64,000 bases of DNA from Qipengyuania marisflavi (GTDB taxonomy: Bacteria; Pseudomonadota; Alphaproteobacteria; Sphingomonadales; Sphingomonadaceae). Location: positions 614,304-678,303 of the forward strand of contig NZ_VCAO01000001.1 of the NCBI RefSeq assembly GCF_005884405.1. The letters run 5' to 3'. The notes beneath the pieces were generated by a model that was given only the letters and a program-made list of their open reading frames with translations, made no database searches and was not told the DNA's origin. How positions within the stretch are numbered: position 1 is the first letter of the stretch; each line of letters begins with the position of its first letter. A program made the position numbers and the translations under genes. Positions 1 through 8,540 of the stretch are shown piece by piece.

Positions 1-614
1 TCGATAGCTTCGAATGCGATATCGCTCCAGCCTGCGTCGATCAGAACTTTGGACACATGCCCGCGATCACCAAATGCGAAGGGGCCGGGAGCGTTCGGAT
101 CGGCAGGAGCGGCGCTTTCTTCCGCTGGCAGGATCCCCGATAGCTCCAGCGCCCAGGGGTTTGCTGCGCGTTCCCGGAAGCACGAGAATACAAGCCGCGC
201 ACCGGCGCTGCACTGTGATCGCATATGTGCAAACGCCGCGGTGGGATCGGCGAAGAACATCACCCCGTGACGCGATACGAGCAGATCGGGAGGCGCGCTA
301 TCGCCTGACTGCCACATTGCCGCATCGCCGAGCGTGACAGATGCGTTGGTCAGGTCACCAATCCGCTGCCGAGCAATTGCGACCAATTCCTCGCTGACAT
401 CCAAGCCCAGCACGCGGCTTGATTGTGCGTCTGCCGCGAGGCGATAAGTCACCTCACCAGCCCCACAGCCGATATCGACTGCATATGCGAAGGGTTCCGC
501 CTGAGCAGTGGCGAGCAGGCGTTCCGTCAACGGCCCGAAACTGCGATCGGTCCGCTGCCATTCATGCGCCCAGCTCGCGCCGACGCGACCAGTCCATTCG
601 GATTGCTCGGTCAT
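1..614 (-). CDS. class I SAM-dependent methyltransferase (3' part missing)
   Basis: The reading frame is open from an ATG at 614 to the left edge, so the C-terminus is outside the window (about 204 residues seen). The N-terminal part reads MTEQSEWTGRVGASWAHEWQ, and around residues 45-53 it has the SAM-binding motif VDIGCGAGEVT, followed by an acidic strand end (GLDVS) and a second conserved block (PDLLVSRHGVMFF). This is the Methyltransf_25/11 type; the substrate cannot be told from sequence. The gene follows the glutathione S-transferase by only 4 bases, with a GGTGA ribosome site inside the upstream gene's end, so the two are probably co-transcribed. I am sure of the fold, not of the function. 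Confidence 0.8.
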   Translation of the reverse strand, partial: MTEQSEWTGRVGASWAHEWQRTDRSFGPLTERLLATAQAEPFAYAVDIGCGAGEVTYRLAADAQSSRVLGLDVSEELVAIARQRIGDLTNASVTLGDAAMWQSGDSAPPDLLVSRHGVMFFADPTAAFAHMRSQCSAGARLVFSCFRERAANPWALELSGILPAEESAAPADPNAPGPFAFGDRGHVSKVLIDAGWSDIAFEAI

Positions 615-618
615 GCTG

Positions 619-1245
619 TCACCAGATGAAGTAGGCTCCGCCCTTTTCGCGGGAGCGCTGCCATGCCGGGCGGGCGTGGACAGCTTCGACAAACCGCGCG
701 AGTTTCGGGCAATTTTCACCATGCCCCTGCATGATCGCCACTTCGGCGGGGAAGCTCATCAACACATCCGCTGCAGTCCAGTCACTACCGACAAAATGGA
801 GATCGTCGGAGAGGCTGTCCTCCATGAACTGGACATGCTTTTTCAGCGATGCTTCGTTGCGCTCCAGCACCGGTGCTGCGGCCTCGCCCACTGTGCCGAG
901 ATAAATTTTGATCAGCACAGGCGTCATGAAACTGCCTTCGCCGTAATGCATCCATTCCAGAAAGCCGGGATAGTCTTCGCTGTCATGAGCCGACAGCCAA
1001 TCTGCGCCGCCATGCCGTTCGCACAGATATTGGAGGATTGCCGCGCTCTCTCCAATCATGCGGCCACCGTCTTCGATTACCGGCGACTTGCCCAGAGGGT
1101 GAACCTTGCCCAGCTCAGGCGGCGCAAGATTCGTAGTCGCATCGCGCTGGTAATGGCTGATCTCATACTCGGCGCCCAATTCTTCGAGTAGCCAGAGGAT
1201 ACGCTGTGATCGGCTGTTGTTGAGGTGGTGGACGGTAATGGTCAT
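619..1245 (-). CDS. glutathione S-transferase family protein
   Basis: A 208-residue protein of normal GST length. The N-terminal thioredoxin-like domain (about residues 1-80) has the glutathione-binding segment KSPVIEDGG and the ESAAILQYL motif. An all-helical C-terminal domain follows, with the structural N-capping motif around WTAADVLMSF. It probably conjugates glutathione to electrophiles or reduces peroxides in the cytoplasm; the class cannot be assigned safely. The start at 1245 is the first ATG and gives the expected TITVHHLNNSRSQRILWLLEEL start, in which SRS is the usual catalytic Ser/Tyr zone. It heads a likely two-gene operon with the methyltransferase downstream. Confidence 0.88.
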   Translation of the reverse strand: MTITVHHLNNSRSQRILWLLEELGAEYEISHYQRDATTNLAPPELGKVHPLGKSPVIEDGGRMIGESAAILQYLCERHGGADWLSAHDSEDYPGFLEWMHYGEGSFMTPVLIKIYLGTVGEAAAPVLERNEASLKKHVQFMEDSLSDDLHFVGSDWTAADVLMSFPAEVAIMQGHGENCPKLARFVEAVHARPAWQRSREKGGAYFIW

Positions 1246-1340
1246 GCGCGGCGCCTTTGCAGGTGAGATTTGGCAAAATGGATGCGATTCGCGGAGAACC
1301 TAGGCTTGCGGCCCGACACCGGCCAGAGCCCAGAAGCGGA

Positions 1341-1380
1341 AAAGCCGGTGCGGCGAATAATAACGCGCGCACCGGCTTTC
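1341..1380 (-). terminator. intrinsic terminator behind recA
   Basis: A perfect 9-bp stem, GCCGGTGCG (1344-1352) with CGCACCGGC (1368-1376), lies about 80 bases downstream of the recA stop. Read on the minus strand it is followed by TTTTC. The weaker T-run on the plus strand favours the minus orientation. Confidence 0.65.
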
Positions 1381-1456
1381 CGGGTTTTCGGCAGCGTTTG
1401 GGGACAGAGGTCCGGGATGGATGGACCAGCTACGCCGCCGCTTGAGAAGGATCTGA

Positions 1457-2518
1457 TCAGTCTTCCGCGTCTGGACCGGTCATCATCTCCTCGGCGACCT
1501 CGTCGGTGCGGCCGCGAATGGCGGCTTCCAACTTGTCGCAAAGTTCGGTGTTTTCTTCGAGGAAGCTCTTGGCGTTTTCGCGGCCCTGGCCGATGCGGAT
1601 GCTATCATAGCTGAACCAGCTGCCCGACTTTTCGACTACGCCGACCTTCACGCCCAGATCGAGTATCTCGCCAATCTTGGAAATGCCTTTGCCATACATG
1701 ATGTCGAACTCGACCTGCTTGAACGGCGGTGCGACCTTGTTCTTGACCACTTTGACCCGGGTCGAATTGCCGATAACTTCGTCACGATCCTTGATCTGGC
1801 CAGTGCGGCGGATATCGAGACGGACTGAAGCGTAGAATTTGAGTGCATTGCCGCCGGTCGTGACTTCGGGATTGCCGTACATCACGCCGATTTTCATGCG
1901 CAGCTGGTTGATAAAGATCACCATGCATTTCGAACGGTTAATCGAACCGGTCAGCTTGCGCAGCGATTGCGACATCAGCCGCGCTTGCAGGCCGACATGG
2001 CTGTCACCCATTTCGCCTTCGATCTCGGCGCGGGGCACCAGTGCGGCGACCGAGTCGATCACCAGCACATCAATTGCATTGGAACGCACCAATGTGTCGA
2101 CAATCTCGAGCGCCTGCTCACCAGTATCGGGCTGCGACACGATCAGTTCGTCGATATCGACGCCCAGCTTCTTGGCATAACCGGGATCAAGCGCGTGTTC
2201 AGCATCGACGAAGGCGACAGTGCCGCCATTCTTCTGCGCTTCTGCCAGCACGTGCAGCGCCAGCGTGGTCTTGCCCGAGCTTTCCGGACCGTAAATCTCA
2301 ATCACGCGGCCTTTCGGCAAGCCGCCCACGCCCAGCGCGATATCCAGACCGAGCGAGCCGGTCGAAATTGATTCGACCTGCATGGCTTCTTTCTGGCCCA
2401 GCTTCATCGCCGAACCCTTGCCAAATGCGCGATCGATTTGGGCAAGTGCGGCATCGAGTGCCTTTTGACGGTCTGCGCTCACTGCTTTCCCTTCTACCAG
2501 CTTCAGATTAGCCGCCAT
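1457..2518 (-). CDS. recA: recombinase RecA
   Basis: A 353-residue RecA. It binds single-stranded DNA, drives homologous strand exchange and triggers LexA self-cleavage in the SOS response. Walker A is GPESSGKT at about residues 77-84; the Walker B strand ([15 protein letters not shown]), the L1/L2 DNA loops ([22 protein letters not shown]) and an acidic tail ([15 protein letters not shown]) are all visible. The frame is open upstream to 2551, but the ATG at 2518 is preferred because it gives the family-typical [10 protein letters not shown] start and is preceded by GGAGG about 7 bases upstream. A LexA box and a matching promoter lie 50-90 bases upstream, and a terminator follows. Nothing is unusual in the protein itself. 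Confidence 0.98.
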   Translation of the reverse strand: MAANLKLVEGKAVSADRQKALDAALAQIDRAFGKGSAMKLGQKEAMQVESISTGSLGLDIALGVGGLPKGRVIEIYGPESSGKTTLALHVLAEAQKNGGTVAFVDAEHALDPGYAKKLGVDIDELIVSQPDTGEQALEIVDTLVRSNAIDVLVIDSVAALVPRAEIEGEMGDSHVGLQARLMSQSLRKLTGSINRSKCMVIFINQLRMKIGVMYGNPEVTTGGNALKFYASVRLDIRRTGQIKDRDEVIGNSTRVKVVKNKVAPPFKQVEFDIMYGKGISKIGEILDLGVKVGVVEKSGSWFSYDSIRIGQGRENAKSFLEENTELCDKLEAAIRGRTDEVAEEMMTGPDAED

Positions 2519-2572
2519 GACATTACCTCCTAGACTTGACCAGAGCCACATTCAACTCTTCAACTGCGGTAG

Positions 2573-2601
2573 TATGTATCGGCTTTGTTCCAAAAGAACA
2601 A
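2573..2601 (-). promoter_or_regulatory. recA promoter
   Basis: On the minus strand, TTGTTC (2596-2601) and TACATA (2573-2578) are separated by exactly 17 bases, which makes reasonable -35 and -10 elements. The -35 hexamer overlaps the LexA box, so bound LexA would block RNA polymerase. Confidence 0.55.
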
Positions 2602-2610
2602 GAGAAGAAC
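2596..2610 (-). promoter_or_regulatory. LexA (SOS) box of recA
   Basis: GAAC (2596-2599), seven bases, GAAC (2607-2610) on the plus strand, which reads GTTC-N7-GTTC on the minus strand. This is an exact match to the direct-repeat SOS box known for Alphaproteobacteria. It overlaps the -35 element of recA. Confidence 0.9.
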
Positions 2611-2674
2611 AAAATTATTTCTGAGGCGTGGAATAATGGCGGTGTCAGATGGCCATCCGACCCTTTGGACCGCT

Positions 2675-5152
2675 TCAGTCCTTGCGCTGTTCAGCCAGCA
2701 CTTCTGCCACCTTAGCGCTGATCTGCTGGACGCTGAAGGGCTTGGGGATGAAGTGCATATTGTCGATGTCGATGTCGTTCCTAAGCTGCTCTTCGGCATA
2801 ACCTGACATGAACAGGATCGGGATTTTCGGCTTCACCCGGCGGATGGCGCGCGCCATTGCGGGACCATCCATAGCGGGCATGACCACGTCAGATACAATC
2901 AGGTCGAACTCGATCTTGCCATTGGCGATATGCGCCAGCCCTTCCTCGCCATCGGCAGCGGTGGTTATGGTGTAACCGGCCCTGACCAGCGCGCGTTCGG
3001 CAACGGCGCGGACCATGTCTTCATCCTCTACCAACAGCAGCTTGCCGCCTACCGACCATTCGCTGGCGGTGGTTTCTTCGGGTTCTTCCTTGCGCTGGAT
3101 CGCGGGCATTGCGCCCTTGTGGACCGGCAGATAGACCGTAAAGCGTGCCCCCGCCGGTGCACCATCTGGGCCGCGCACGTTGTCGGCGAAGATGAAACCG
3201 TTCGACTGTTTTACGATGCCATAGACAGTGGAGAGGCCCAGGCCGGTGCCCTTGCCCTGTTCCTTAGTGGTGAAGAACGGTTCGAAGATCTTGTTGAGAT
3301 GCTCCGCCGGGATCCCGCCGCCAGTGTCCTGCACGATGAGCACCGTGTAATCGTTCGCAGGCATGATATCGATGCCCATCTTGCGCACATCGCGCGCCAG
3401 CACGCGGCGGGTGGCGAGCGTCAGGCGGCCTTTCCAGTCGACCTTGCCGCTCTTGGTGGCATGCGCCTGCATCGCGTCACGTGCGTTCACGGCGAGGTTG
3501 ATAATGACCTGTTCCAGCTGCTGAGGATCTGCGCGGACCGGGCCAAGCTCGCGGTCATGGCGTACCGAGAATTCGACCTTGTCACCCATCAACCGCTTGA
3601 GCAGCTGGCTGACCTCGCTCACCACATCGGGCAGTTGGAGCACCACGGGGCGCAAGGTCTGTTGGCGGCTGAAGGCCAGCAATTGCCGTGTCAGGCTGGC
3701 GGCGCGGTTGGAGTTGGCCTTGATCTGCTGAATATCATCATAGTCGCTGTCGCCCGGCGTGTGGCGGAGCAGCATGAGATCGCAATAGCCGATGATCGCG
3801 GTGAGGACGTTGTTGAAATCATGCGCAACGCCGCCCGCCAGCTGGCCCACGGCCTGCATCTTGGTGGCCTGGGCAACCTGCCGCCGCAGCCGCTTTTCCT
3901 CTGTGGAATCGGTGATCGACAACAACACTGCCGCATCACCCAACCCGCGCACCCCGGCCAGGCCGATCGAAACCGGCTCCTCTTTGTCGCCCGCCAGCCG
4001 CACCGCCATATCACCGCTGACCGTGGCACCCTTGGCAAAGCGGCGCACGGTGTCAGCCATCGCCGCCTTGTCTTCGCGCACGACCAGATCGCTGGGGAAT
4101 TGCGGCAGGCCGGAATCCTCGCGCTCAACCGCGCGCAGGAATGCCTTGTTGGCGAACTGGAAGCGCCCGTCGCGGTCGGTCAGGGCCAGACCCAGCGGCA
4201 GGGCGGAAAGCAGTGCCTCCAGCTGCGGGATCGCGGCCTTGCCGCTGCCGTCCCAGCCGCCGCCGATGCCAACACCGCTGTCGACCAGCAGCATCATTGA
4301 CAGCACCTTGTTGGCATCGCTCGGCTTGGTCCCGCGCGGTGCCTCAAGCGGGACGTGGACCAGCGTTTGCGGGGTGCCCTGCTGCCCTTCGCGCGCGAAG
4401 AAAATGCGGTCACGGTCATCCGACCGCAGCAATTGGACAAATTCCTGTCCAATAAGCGATGTCGCCGCTTGCCCGCTGGAGCGTTCGGCCAGTCCGGGAG
4501 TTACCGACAGCACGATCCCCTCGGGATCGACCAGCGCCACTTCAACCCCAGCACGTGACATCAATTCGCCGACAGGCCCGGCGATGCGGTCTGCCATACC
4601 GTCGTAATTGCGCTCCTGAACAATCTCGGAGAACCGCCAGACAAGGTAATCCTCCCCCCGACCCGCACGCTCTACCGACATCCGATAGCGGCGGTCCCCG
4701 GTCACACTGGCCAGCGCCTCGGCATCGGCGCTGCCATCGCGCCAGGCGGCGCGCGATGCGTCGATCAGCGTCTGACGGGCGGCATCATCAAAGGGCAGTT
4801 CGGTCGGCGCGCAATCGGCTGCAAACCAGCTGTCATAGGTGGTGTTGGCACAGGTGACGCGGTTGGCTCTGTCCGTCACTGCCACAGCGCGGCGGCGATT
4901 CTCGATCGCGGCGCTGGTGACAGACCAGTCAGGGACGGCGGCCCCATCGGCTTCGGGAGTGCTGCGCAGGCGGGCGGCGAGCAGGATCGTCAGCAGCAAA
5001 GTAAGCAGCGCGCCGCCATAGGCCAGCGCGGTCACCGATGTGCCGCCCAGCACCCAGATCAGGCCAACCGAAAGGAAAAATGCGCCCAGCAGCCCAAGCA
5101 AGAGCGGCAGCGGCGGCAGACGCAAAATCGGGTCGTCCTGCTCGACGATCAC
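2675..5152 (-). CDS. cckA: hybrid sensor histidine kinase CckA
   Basis: An 825-residue hybrid kinase. Two N-terminal membrane segments (about residues 13-35 and 42-60) are followed by PAS-like sensor regions (about 80-180, 190-290 and 310-415). The HisKA domain has the phospho-acceptor His at about 444 in GGVAHDFNN, the HATPase domain has the N-box Asn near 556 and a G-box (GTGLGLST), and a C-terminal receiver has its phospho-Asp near 755 in [12 protein letters not shown]. This order and the H-box sequence are typical of CckA, which feeds phosphate through ChpT to CtrA in alphaproteobacterial cell-cycle control. The ATG overlaps the stop of the DUF2062 gene (ATGA), which suggests coupled translation. 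recA lies 157 bases downstream under its own promoter. Confidence 0.93.
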   Translation of the reverse strand: MIVEQDDPILRLPPLPLLLGLLGAFFLSVGLIWVLGGTSVTALAYGGALLTLLLTILLAARLRSTPEADGAAVPDWSVTSAAIENRRRAVAVTDRANRVTCANTTYDSWFAADCAPTELPFDDAARQTLIDASRAAWRDGSADAEALASVTGDRRYRMSVERAGRGEDYLVWRFSEIVQERNYDGMADRIAGPVGELMSRAGVEVALVDPEGIVLSVTPGLAERSSGQAATSLIGQEFVQLLRSDDRDRIFFAREGQQGTPQTLVHVPLEAPRGTKPSDANKVLSMMLLVDSGVGIGGGWDGSGKAAIPQLEALLSALPLGLALTDRDGRFQFANKAFLRAVEREDSGLPQFPSDLVVREDKAAMADTVRRFAKGATVSGDMAVRLAGDKEEPVSIGLAGVRGLGDAAVLLSITDSTEEKRLRRQVAQATKMQAVGQLAGGVAHDFNNVLTAIIGYCDLMLLRHTPGDSDYDDIQQIKANSNRAASLTRQLLAFSRQQTLRPVVLQLPDVVSEVSQLLKRLMGDKVEFSVRHDRELGPVRADPQQLEQVIINLAVNARDAMQAHATKSGKVDWKGRLTLATRRVLARDVRKMGIDIMPANDYTVLIVQDTGGGIPAEHLNKIFEPFFTTKEQGKGTGLGLSTVYGIVKQSNGFIFADNVRGPDGAPAGARFTVYLPVHKGAMPAIQRKEEPEETTASEWSVGGKLLLVEDEDMVRAVAERALVRAGYTITTAADGEEGLAHIANGKIEFDLIVSDVVMPAMDGPAMARAIRRVKPKIPILFMSGYAEEQLRNDIDIDNMHFIPKPFSVQQISAKVAEVLAEQRKD

Positions 5153-5760
5153 GGGCGGTCCTCGTCCAGCCCTTCTTCCAGACTATCTTCGATGCGCGCG
5201 TTCAAGCGGCGCTCCATCCGCACCAGACGGCGGCCACGCTTATGCGCCACCACAAACCGCCAGATGAACCCTGCCGCCAGATAGCCAATCGACGCCGAGA
5301 TCACCGCCAGCACAACAAAACCGAATGCAGTCACTCCGGCAGTCTCGAACCAGAACGCCAGCATTCCGTTTTCATGTGCCAGCTGCTCGCCCGCAATCCC
5401 GCCAACCGCAGCGTCGATATTGAGCACAAAGGCTCCGACCCTATTGGCCACAATCAACCAGAACGGCAGCGTAAGGGGGTTGGTAATGAAGGTGGTCAGC
5501 GCCGACAGCGGCACATTGGCGCGCGCTGGAAGTGCCAGAAACGCCGCCAGAAAGATCTGCCCCAATGGCACGATAAACGCGGCGAACAGGCCCAGTGCCA
5601 CGCCGCGCGGGACGCTGCGCCGGGTGAAGCGCCACAATTCAGGGCTGAGAAACCGCGGCGCGATCGGGGCGAGATAGCGATTGTTCGCCATTTCGGCACG
5701 GGTCGGCATCCGCGGACGCAGCATATTTTGCCAGAAGGATTTGGGTTTGCGCTCGCTCAT
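5149..5760 (-). CDS. DUF2062 membrane protein
   Basis: A 203-residue protein with the DUF2062 pattern: a basic N-terminus, the segment SVPRGVALGLFAAFIVPLGQ, the small-residue-rich turn ITNPLTLPFW, and two further membrane segments (about residues 120-175). The C-terminus is highly charged and probably cytoplasmic. The molecular function of DUF2062 is unknown to me. It lies immediately upstream of cckA with a four-base overlap, so it may affect cckA expression or work in the same envelope-linked pathway; that is inference from position only. Confidence 0.85.
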   Translation of the reverse strand: MSERKPKSFWQNMLRPRMPTRAEMANNRYLAPIAPRFLSPELWRFTRRSVPRGVALGLFAAFIVPLGQIFLAAFLALPARANVPLSALTTFITNPLTLPFWLIVANRVGAFVLNIDAAVGGIAGEQLAHENGMLAFWFETAGVTAFGFVVLAVISASIGYLAAGFIWRFVVAHKRGRRLVRMERRLNARIEDSLEEGLDEDRP

Positions 5761-5871
5761 CGTAACGCGCCAGCCATGCGCTGCACGCGGGCCAAGTGCA
5801 AGGGGGACAAGGGGTTTCGCGGCGAGCTGGTCATGGCAGTCGATGTGGGTATGGGGGCGGCTGCGGTAAAG

Positions 5872-5891
5872 GGTGCAGCGCGCACCTTTTT
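5872..5891 (-). terminator. possible terminator behind smpB
   Basis: GGTGC-AGCGC-GCACC forms a 5-bp hairpin just past the smpB stop. The better T-run (TTTTT) is on the plus strand; on the minus strand only CTTTA follows. A role for smpB is therefore weakly supported. Confidence 0.3.
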
Positions 5892-5895
5892 GCGC

Positions 5896-6378
5896 TTAGC
5901 CTTTCTCGCGCATCAACCGGGCCTTGTCGCGTTTCCAGTCGCGATCCTTGGAGGTCGCGCGCTTGTCATGGTTCTGCTTGCCCTTGGCCAGCGCCAGCTC
6001 GACCTTAGCGCGCCCGGTGGCGTTGAAATAGACCGATAGCGGCACTAGCGTCATGCCCTTGCGCTCGACCGCGCCGACCAGTTTTTCGATCTCGCGTTCA
6101 TGCAACAGAAGCTTGCGCGGACGGCGCGGTTCGTGGTTGATCCGGTTGCCGTGGCTGTATTCCGGGACATTGGCATTCACCAGCCACACCTGCCCGTCGC
6201 GCACTTCGGCATAGCTTTCCTTGATGCTCGCCTCGCCCGCACGCAGCGCCTTCACCTCGGTGCCCTGCAGCGCCAGACCGGCCTCGAACACTTCGTCGAC
6301 GAAATAGTCGAACCGCACGCGCCGGTTGTCGGCGACGGTTTTCTGCTTGTCGAAGGTTACAGGTTTGGGCCGGGCCAT
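5896..6378 (-). CDS. smpB: SsrA-binding protein SmpB
   Basis: A 160-residue protein of normal SmpB length. It binds tmRNA and brings it to stalled ribosomes for trans-translation. The family blocks are visible: [38 protein letters not shown], the [11 protein letters not shown] segment, and the basic C-terminal tail ([20 protein letters not shown]) that folds into the mRNA channel. An upstream frame extends to 6777, but the ATG at 6378 gives the expected MARPKPVTF start. In many Alphaproteobacteria smpB sits directly beside dapA. Here an oppositely oriented aspartoacylase-like gene separates them. No tmRNA gene was found in this window. Confidence 0.97.
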   Translation of the reverse strand: MARPKPVTFDKQKTVADNRRVRFDYFVDEVFEAGLALQGTEVKALRAGEASIKESYAEVRDGQVWLVNANVPEYSHGNRINHEPRRPRKLLLHEREIEKLVGAVERKGMTLVPLSVYFNATGRAKVELALAKGKQNHDKRATSKDRDWKRDKARLMREKG

Positions 6379-6487
6379 GATGGCGCGCCATGTAGGGGCT
6401 GGCGGGAGATATGGAAAGCCCGCGCACAAATTGCGGTGCCAAATACGCAACACGATGGTGTGCGGTGGGCTGACGTGCAAATGTCGC

Positions 6488-7567
6488 ATGATGCAAACCG
6501 ATAGTTCCGCTCCCGACCCGTACGAAATCTCTGGCGAGGTGATTGCGGCCGGTACGCGCCAGAATATCGCCATTCCGGTGAGCCAGAGCGTGTCCGGTCT
6601 GTCGGCCAATCTTGCGCTGCAAGTGATCCACGGCAAGCAACGCGGCCCGTGCATTTTCGTCAGTGGAGCGATCCACGGCGATGAAATTATCGGCACCGCT
6701 GTGATCCAGCGGTTGACCGCGTTGCTCCATCCCGAAACCCTGTCGGGTACGGTCATCCTTGCGCCTGCGGTCAACATTTACGGCTTTGTCCAGCACAGCC
6801 GCTATCTGCCCGACCGCCGCGATCTCAATCGCAGTTTCCCCGGCAATCCGGGCGGGTCGCTGGCCTCGCAGCTGGCGTATTGCTTCCTTGAGAACGTGAT
6901 CGACCGGTGCAGTTTGGGGATCGATATCCACACCGCAGCCATCCACCGTTACAATCTGCCGCAGATCAGAGTGGCATCGGGCAGCCCCTATCTGATCGAG
7001 CTGGCAATGGCGTTTGGCGCGCCGATCATTATCGAAAGTCCGCTGCGCCCCGGTTCGATGCGCGCGCTGGCCGCTGACCGCGAGACCCCGATGCTGCTGC
7101 TCGAAGCGGGTGAGGCGCTGCGGTTCGACCGCCATTCAATCGCGATCGGTGCGGCGGGCGTGTTGCGTGTGCTGGCGCATATCGGGATGATTGCGGCGGA
7201 TGACGGGTTGTCTCACATCGGGATTCCGTTGCGAGCAAACCGGTCGTTGTGGGTTCGCGCGCCGCGAGGGGGTGTGTCACGGCGCAGACACCGGTCTGGC
7301 GATATCGTTCACCGCGGTGATGTGTTGGCGCAAGTCGGCGGGCTGTTTGGCGAAGACCTGATGGATGTCCTCAGCCCGCTGGACGGGATTATCATCGGTC
7401 ACACCACCTTGCCGGTAGTCAATCAGGGCGATGCGCTGTTCCATGTGGCAGAGGTCGCCAATTTCGAGAATGCGGGAAAGCAGGCCGGTTCGATCATCGA
7501 GGCTATTTCCGTCAGCGCCCCGCCCTTCCCCGCAGAGCCGCTCCTGGACGAGGACGAAGTGCATTAA
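6488..7567 (+). CDS. succinylglutamate desuccinylase/aspartoacylase-family zinc hydrolase
   Basis: A 359-residue member of the AstE/AspA zinc carboxypeptidase-like family. It shows the zinc motif GAIHGDE, a third ligand His in GIDIHTAA, and the substrate-binding [11 protein letters not shown] (the family NRxFPG type). The C-terminal third ([19 protein letters not shown]) is the small beta domain common in these enzymes. The natural substrate (an N-acyl amino acid or related amide) is not determined. The frame is open from 6326, but the paired ATGs at 6488/6491 fit the family start; no strong ribosome site is visible. It ends convergently with dapA, overlapping it by four bases, and stands alone on the plus strand among minus-strand genes. 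Confidence 0.85.
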   Translation: MMQTDSSAPDPYEISGEVIAAGTRQNIAIPVSQSVSGLSANLALQVIHGKQRGPCIFVSGAIHGDEIIGTAVIQRLTALLHPETLSGTVILAPAVNIYGFVQHSRYLPDRRDLNRSFPGNPGGSLASQLAYCFLENVIDRCSLGIDIHTAAIHRYNLPQIRVASGSPYLIELAMAFGAPIIIESPLRPGSMRALAADRETPMLLLEAGEALRFDRHSIAIGAAGVLRVLAHIGMIAADDGLSHIGIPLRANRSLWVRAPRGGVSRRRHRSGDIVHRGDVLAQVGGLFGEDLMDVLSPLDGIIIGHTTLPVVNQGDALFHVAEVANFENAGKQAGSIIEAISVSAPPFPAEPLLDEDEVH

Positions 7568-8445
7568 ACCAGCCCGGCGTGCTCCAGCGCTTCGTCCACT
7601 GCCTTTTTAGCGGCGTCGGAGCATTCGACCAACGGCAGGCGCACCTGCGGGGTCATCCAGTCGTGCACGCGGCTCAGCGCGTATTTCACCGGCGCGGGGC
7701 TGGCATCTTCGAACATGGCGTAATGCAGCGGATAGAGCCGGTCGTTCAGCTTGCGCGCCTTGACCAGATCATTGTCGGCACAGGCCTGCTGAAATTCGCA
7801 GCATAGCGCCGGGGCGACATTGGCGGTTACCGAGATGCACCCCACGGCGCCTGCGGCACTGGCGGGCAGCGCCAGTTCATCGTCCCCCGACAACTGGCAG
7901 AAATCTTTGGAAATGCCCATGCGGTGGTCGACCACCCGCGACAGATCGCCGCTGGCATCCTTGATGCCGGCTATCCGGTGCGGATATTTGGTGGCCAGTT
8001 CGCACACCGTTTCGGGTTCGATATCGGTTACTGTACGGCCCGGCACATTATACAGAATGATCGGCAGGTCGGAATTTTCCGCCAGATGGCTGAAATGCGC
8101 AATCAGACCGGCCTGGCCCGGACGGTTGTAATAGGGCGCCACACACAGGCCCGCTGCCGCACCGGCCTTTCTGGAAAACCGCATATGCAGCAGCGCGTTC
8201 TGCGTATCATTCGACCCGCAGCCCGCAATTACCGGCACGCGCCCGGCGGCCTGTTCAACACAGATTTCAATTACCCGGTGGTGTTCGGCATTGGACAGGG
8301 TGGAAGCCTCCCCCGTCGTCCCGCAGGCGACCAGACCCTTGCTGCCATGCTCGATCTGCCAATCGATCAATCGGCGGAACGCAGCCTCGTCCAACGTCCC
8401 ATCGCGAAAAGGAGTCACCAGAGCCGGAATCGAGCCAGAGAACAT
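7564..8445 (-). CDS. dapA: 4-hydroxy-tetrahydrodipicolinate synthase
   Basis: A 293-residue DapA. It condenses pyruvate with aspartate semialdehyde, the first step of the lysine/diaminopimelate branch and hence of peptidoglycan supply. The GTTGE motif sits in CGTTGEASTLS; the active-site Tyr is in YNVPGRT and the Schiff-base Lys in AGIKDASGD, followed by the SGDD loop. It is transcribed divergently from a lytic transglycosylase, with 95 bases between the starts. The stop overlaps the stop of the convergent aspartoacylase-like gene. Confidence 0.96.
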   Translation of the reverse strand: MFSGSIPALVTPFRDGTLDEAAFRRLIDWQIEHGSKGLVACGTTGEASTLSNAEHHRVIEICVEQAAGRVPVIAGCGSNDTQNALLHMRFSRKAGAAAGLCVAPYYNRPGQAGLIAHFSHLAENSDLPIILYNVPGRTVTDIEPETVCELATKYPHRIAGIKDASGDLSRVVDHRMGISKDFCQLSGDDELALPASAAGAVGCISVTANVAPALCCEFQQACADNDLVKARKLNDRLYPLHYAMFEDASPAPVKYALSRVHDWMTPQVRLPLVECSDAAKKAVDEALEHAGLV

Positions 8446-8540
8446 TTACCGTTGCCTTGCGTTAGGTCCATGATCGCATTCGCGTTTCAGCGCGATCGGG
8501 ACGATTTCATTCAGCGCGTGATAAGGAGCCGCAAGGCATT

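Noticed and set aside
2930-4300. 456-codon plus-strand frame opposite cckA
   Set aside because: It is a shadow of the well-supported kinase gene and has no family pattern.
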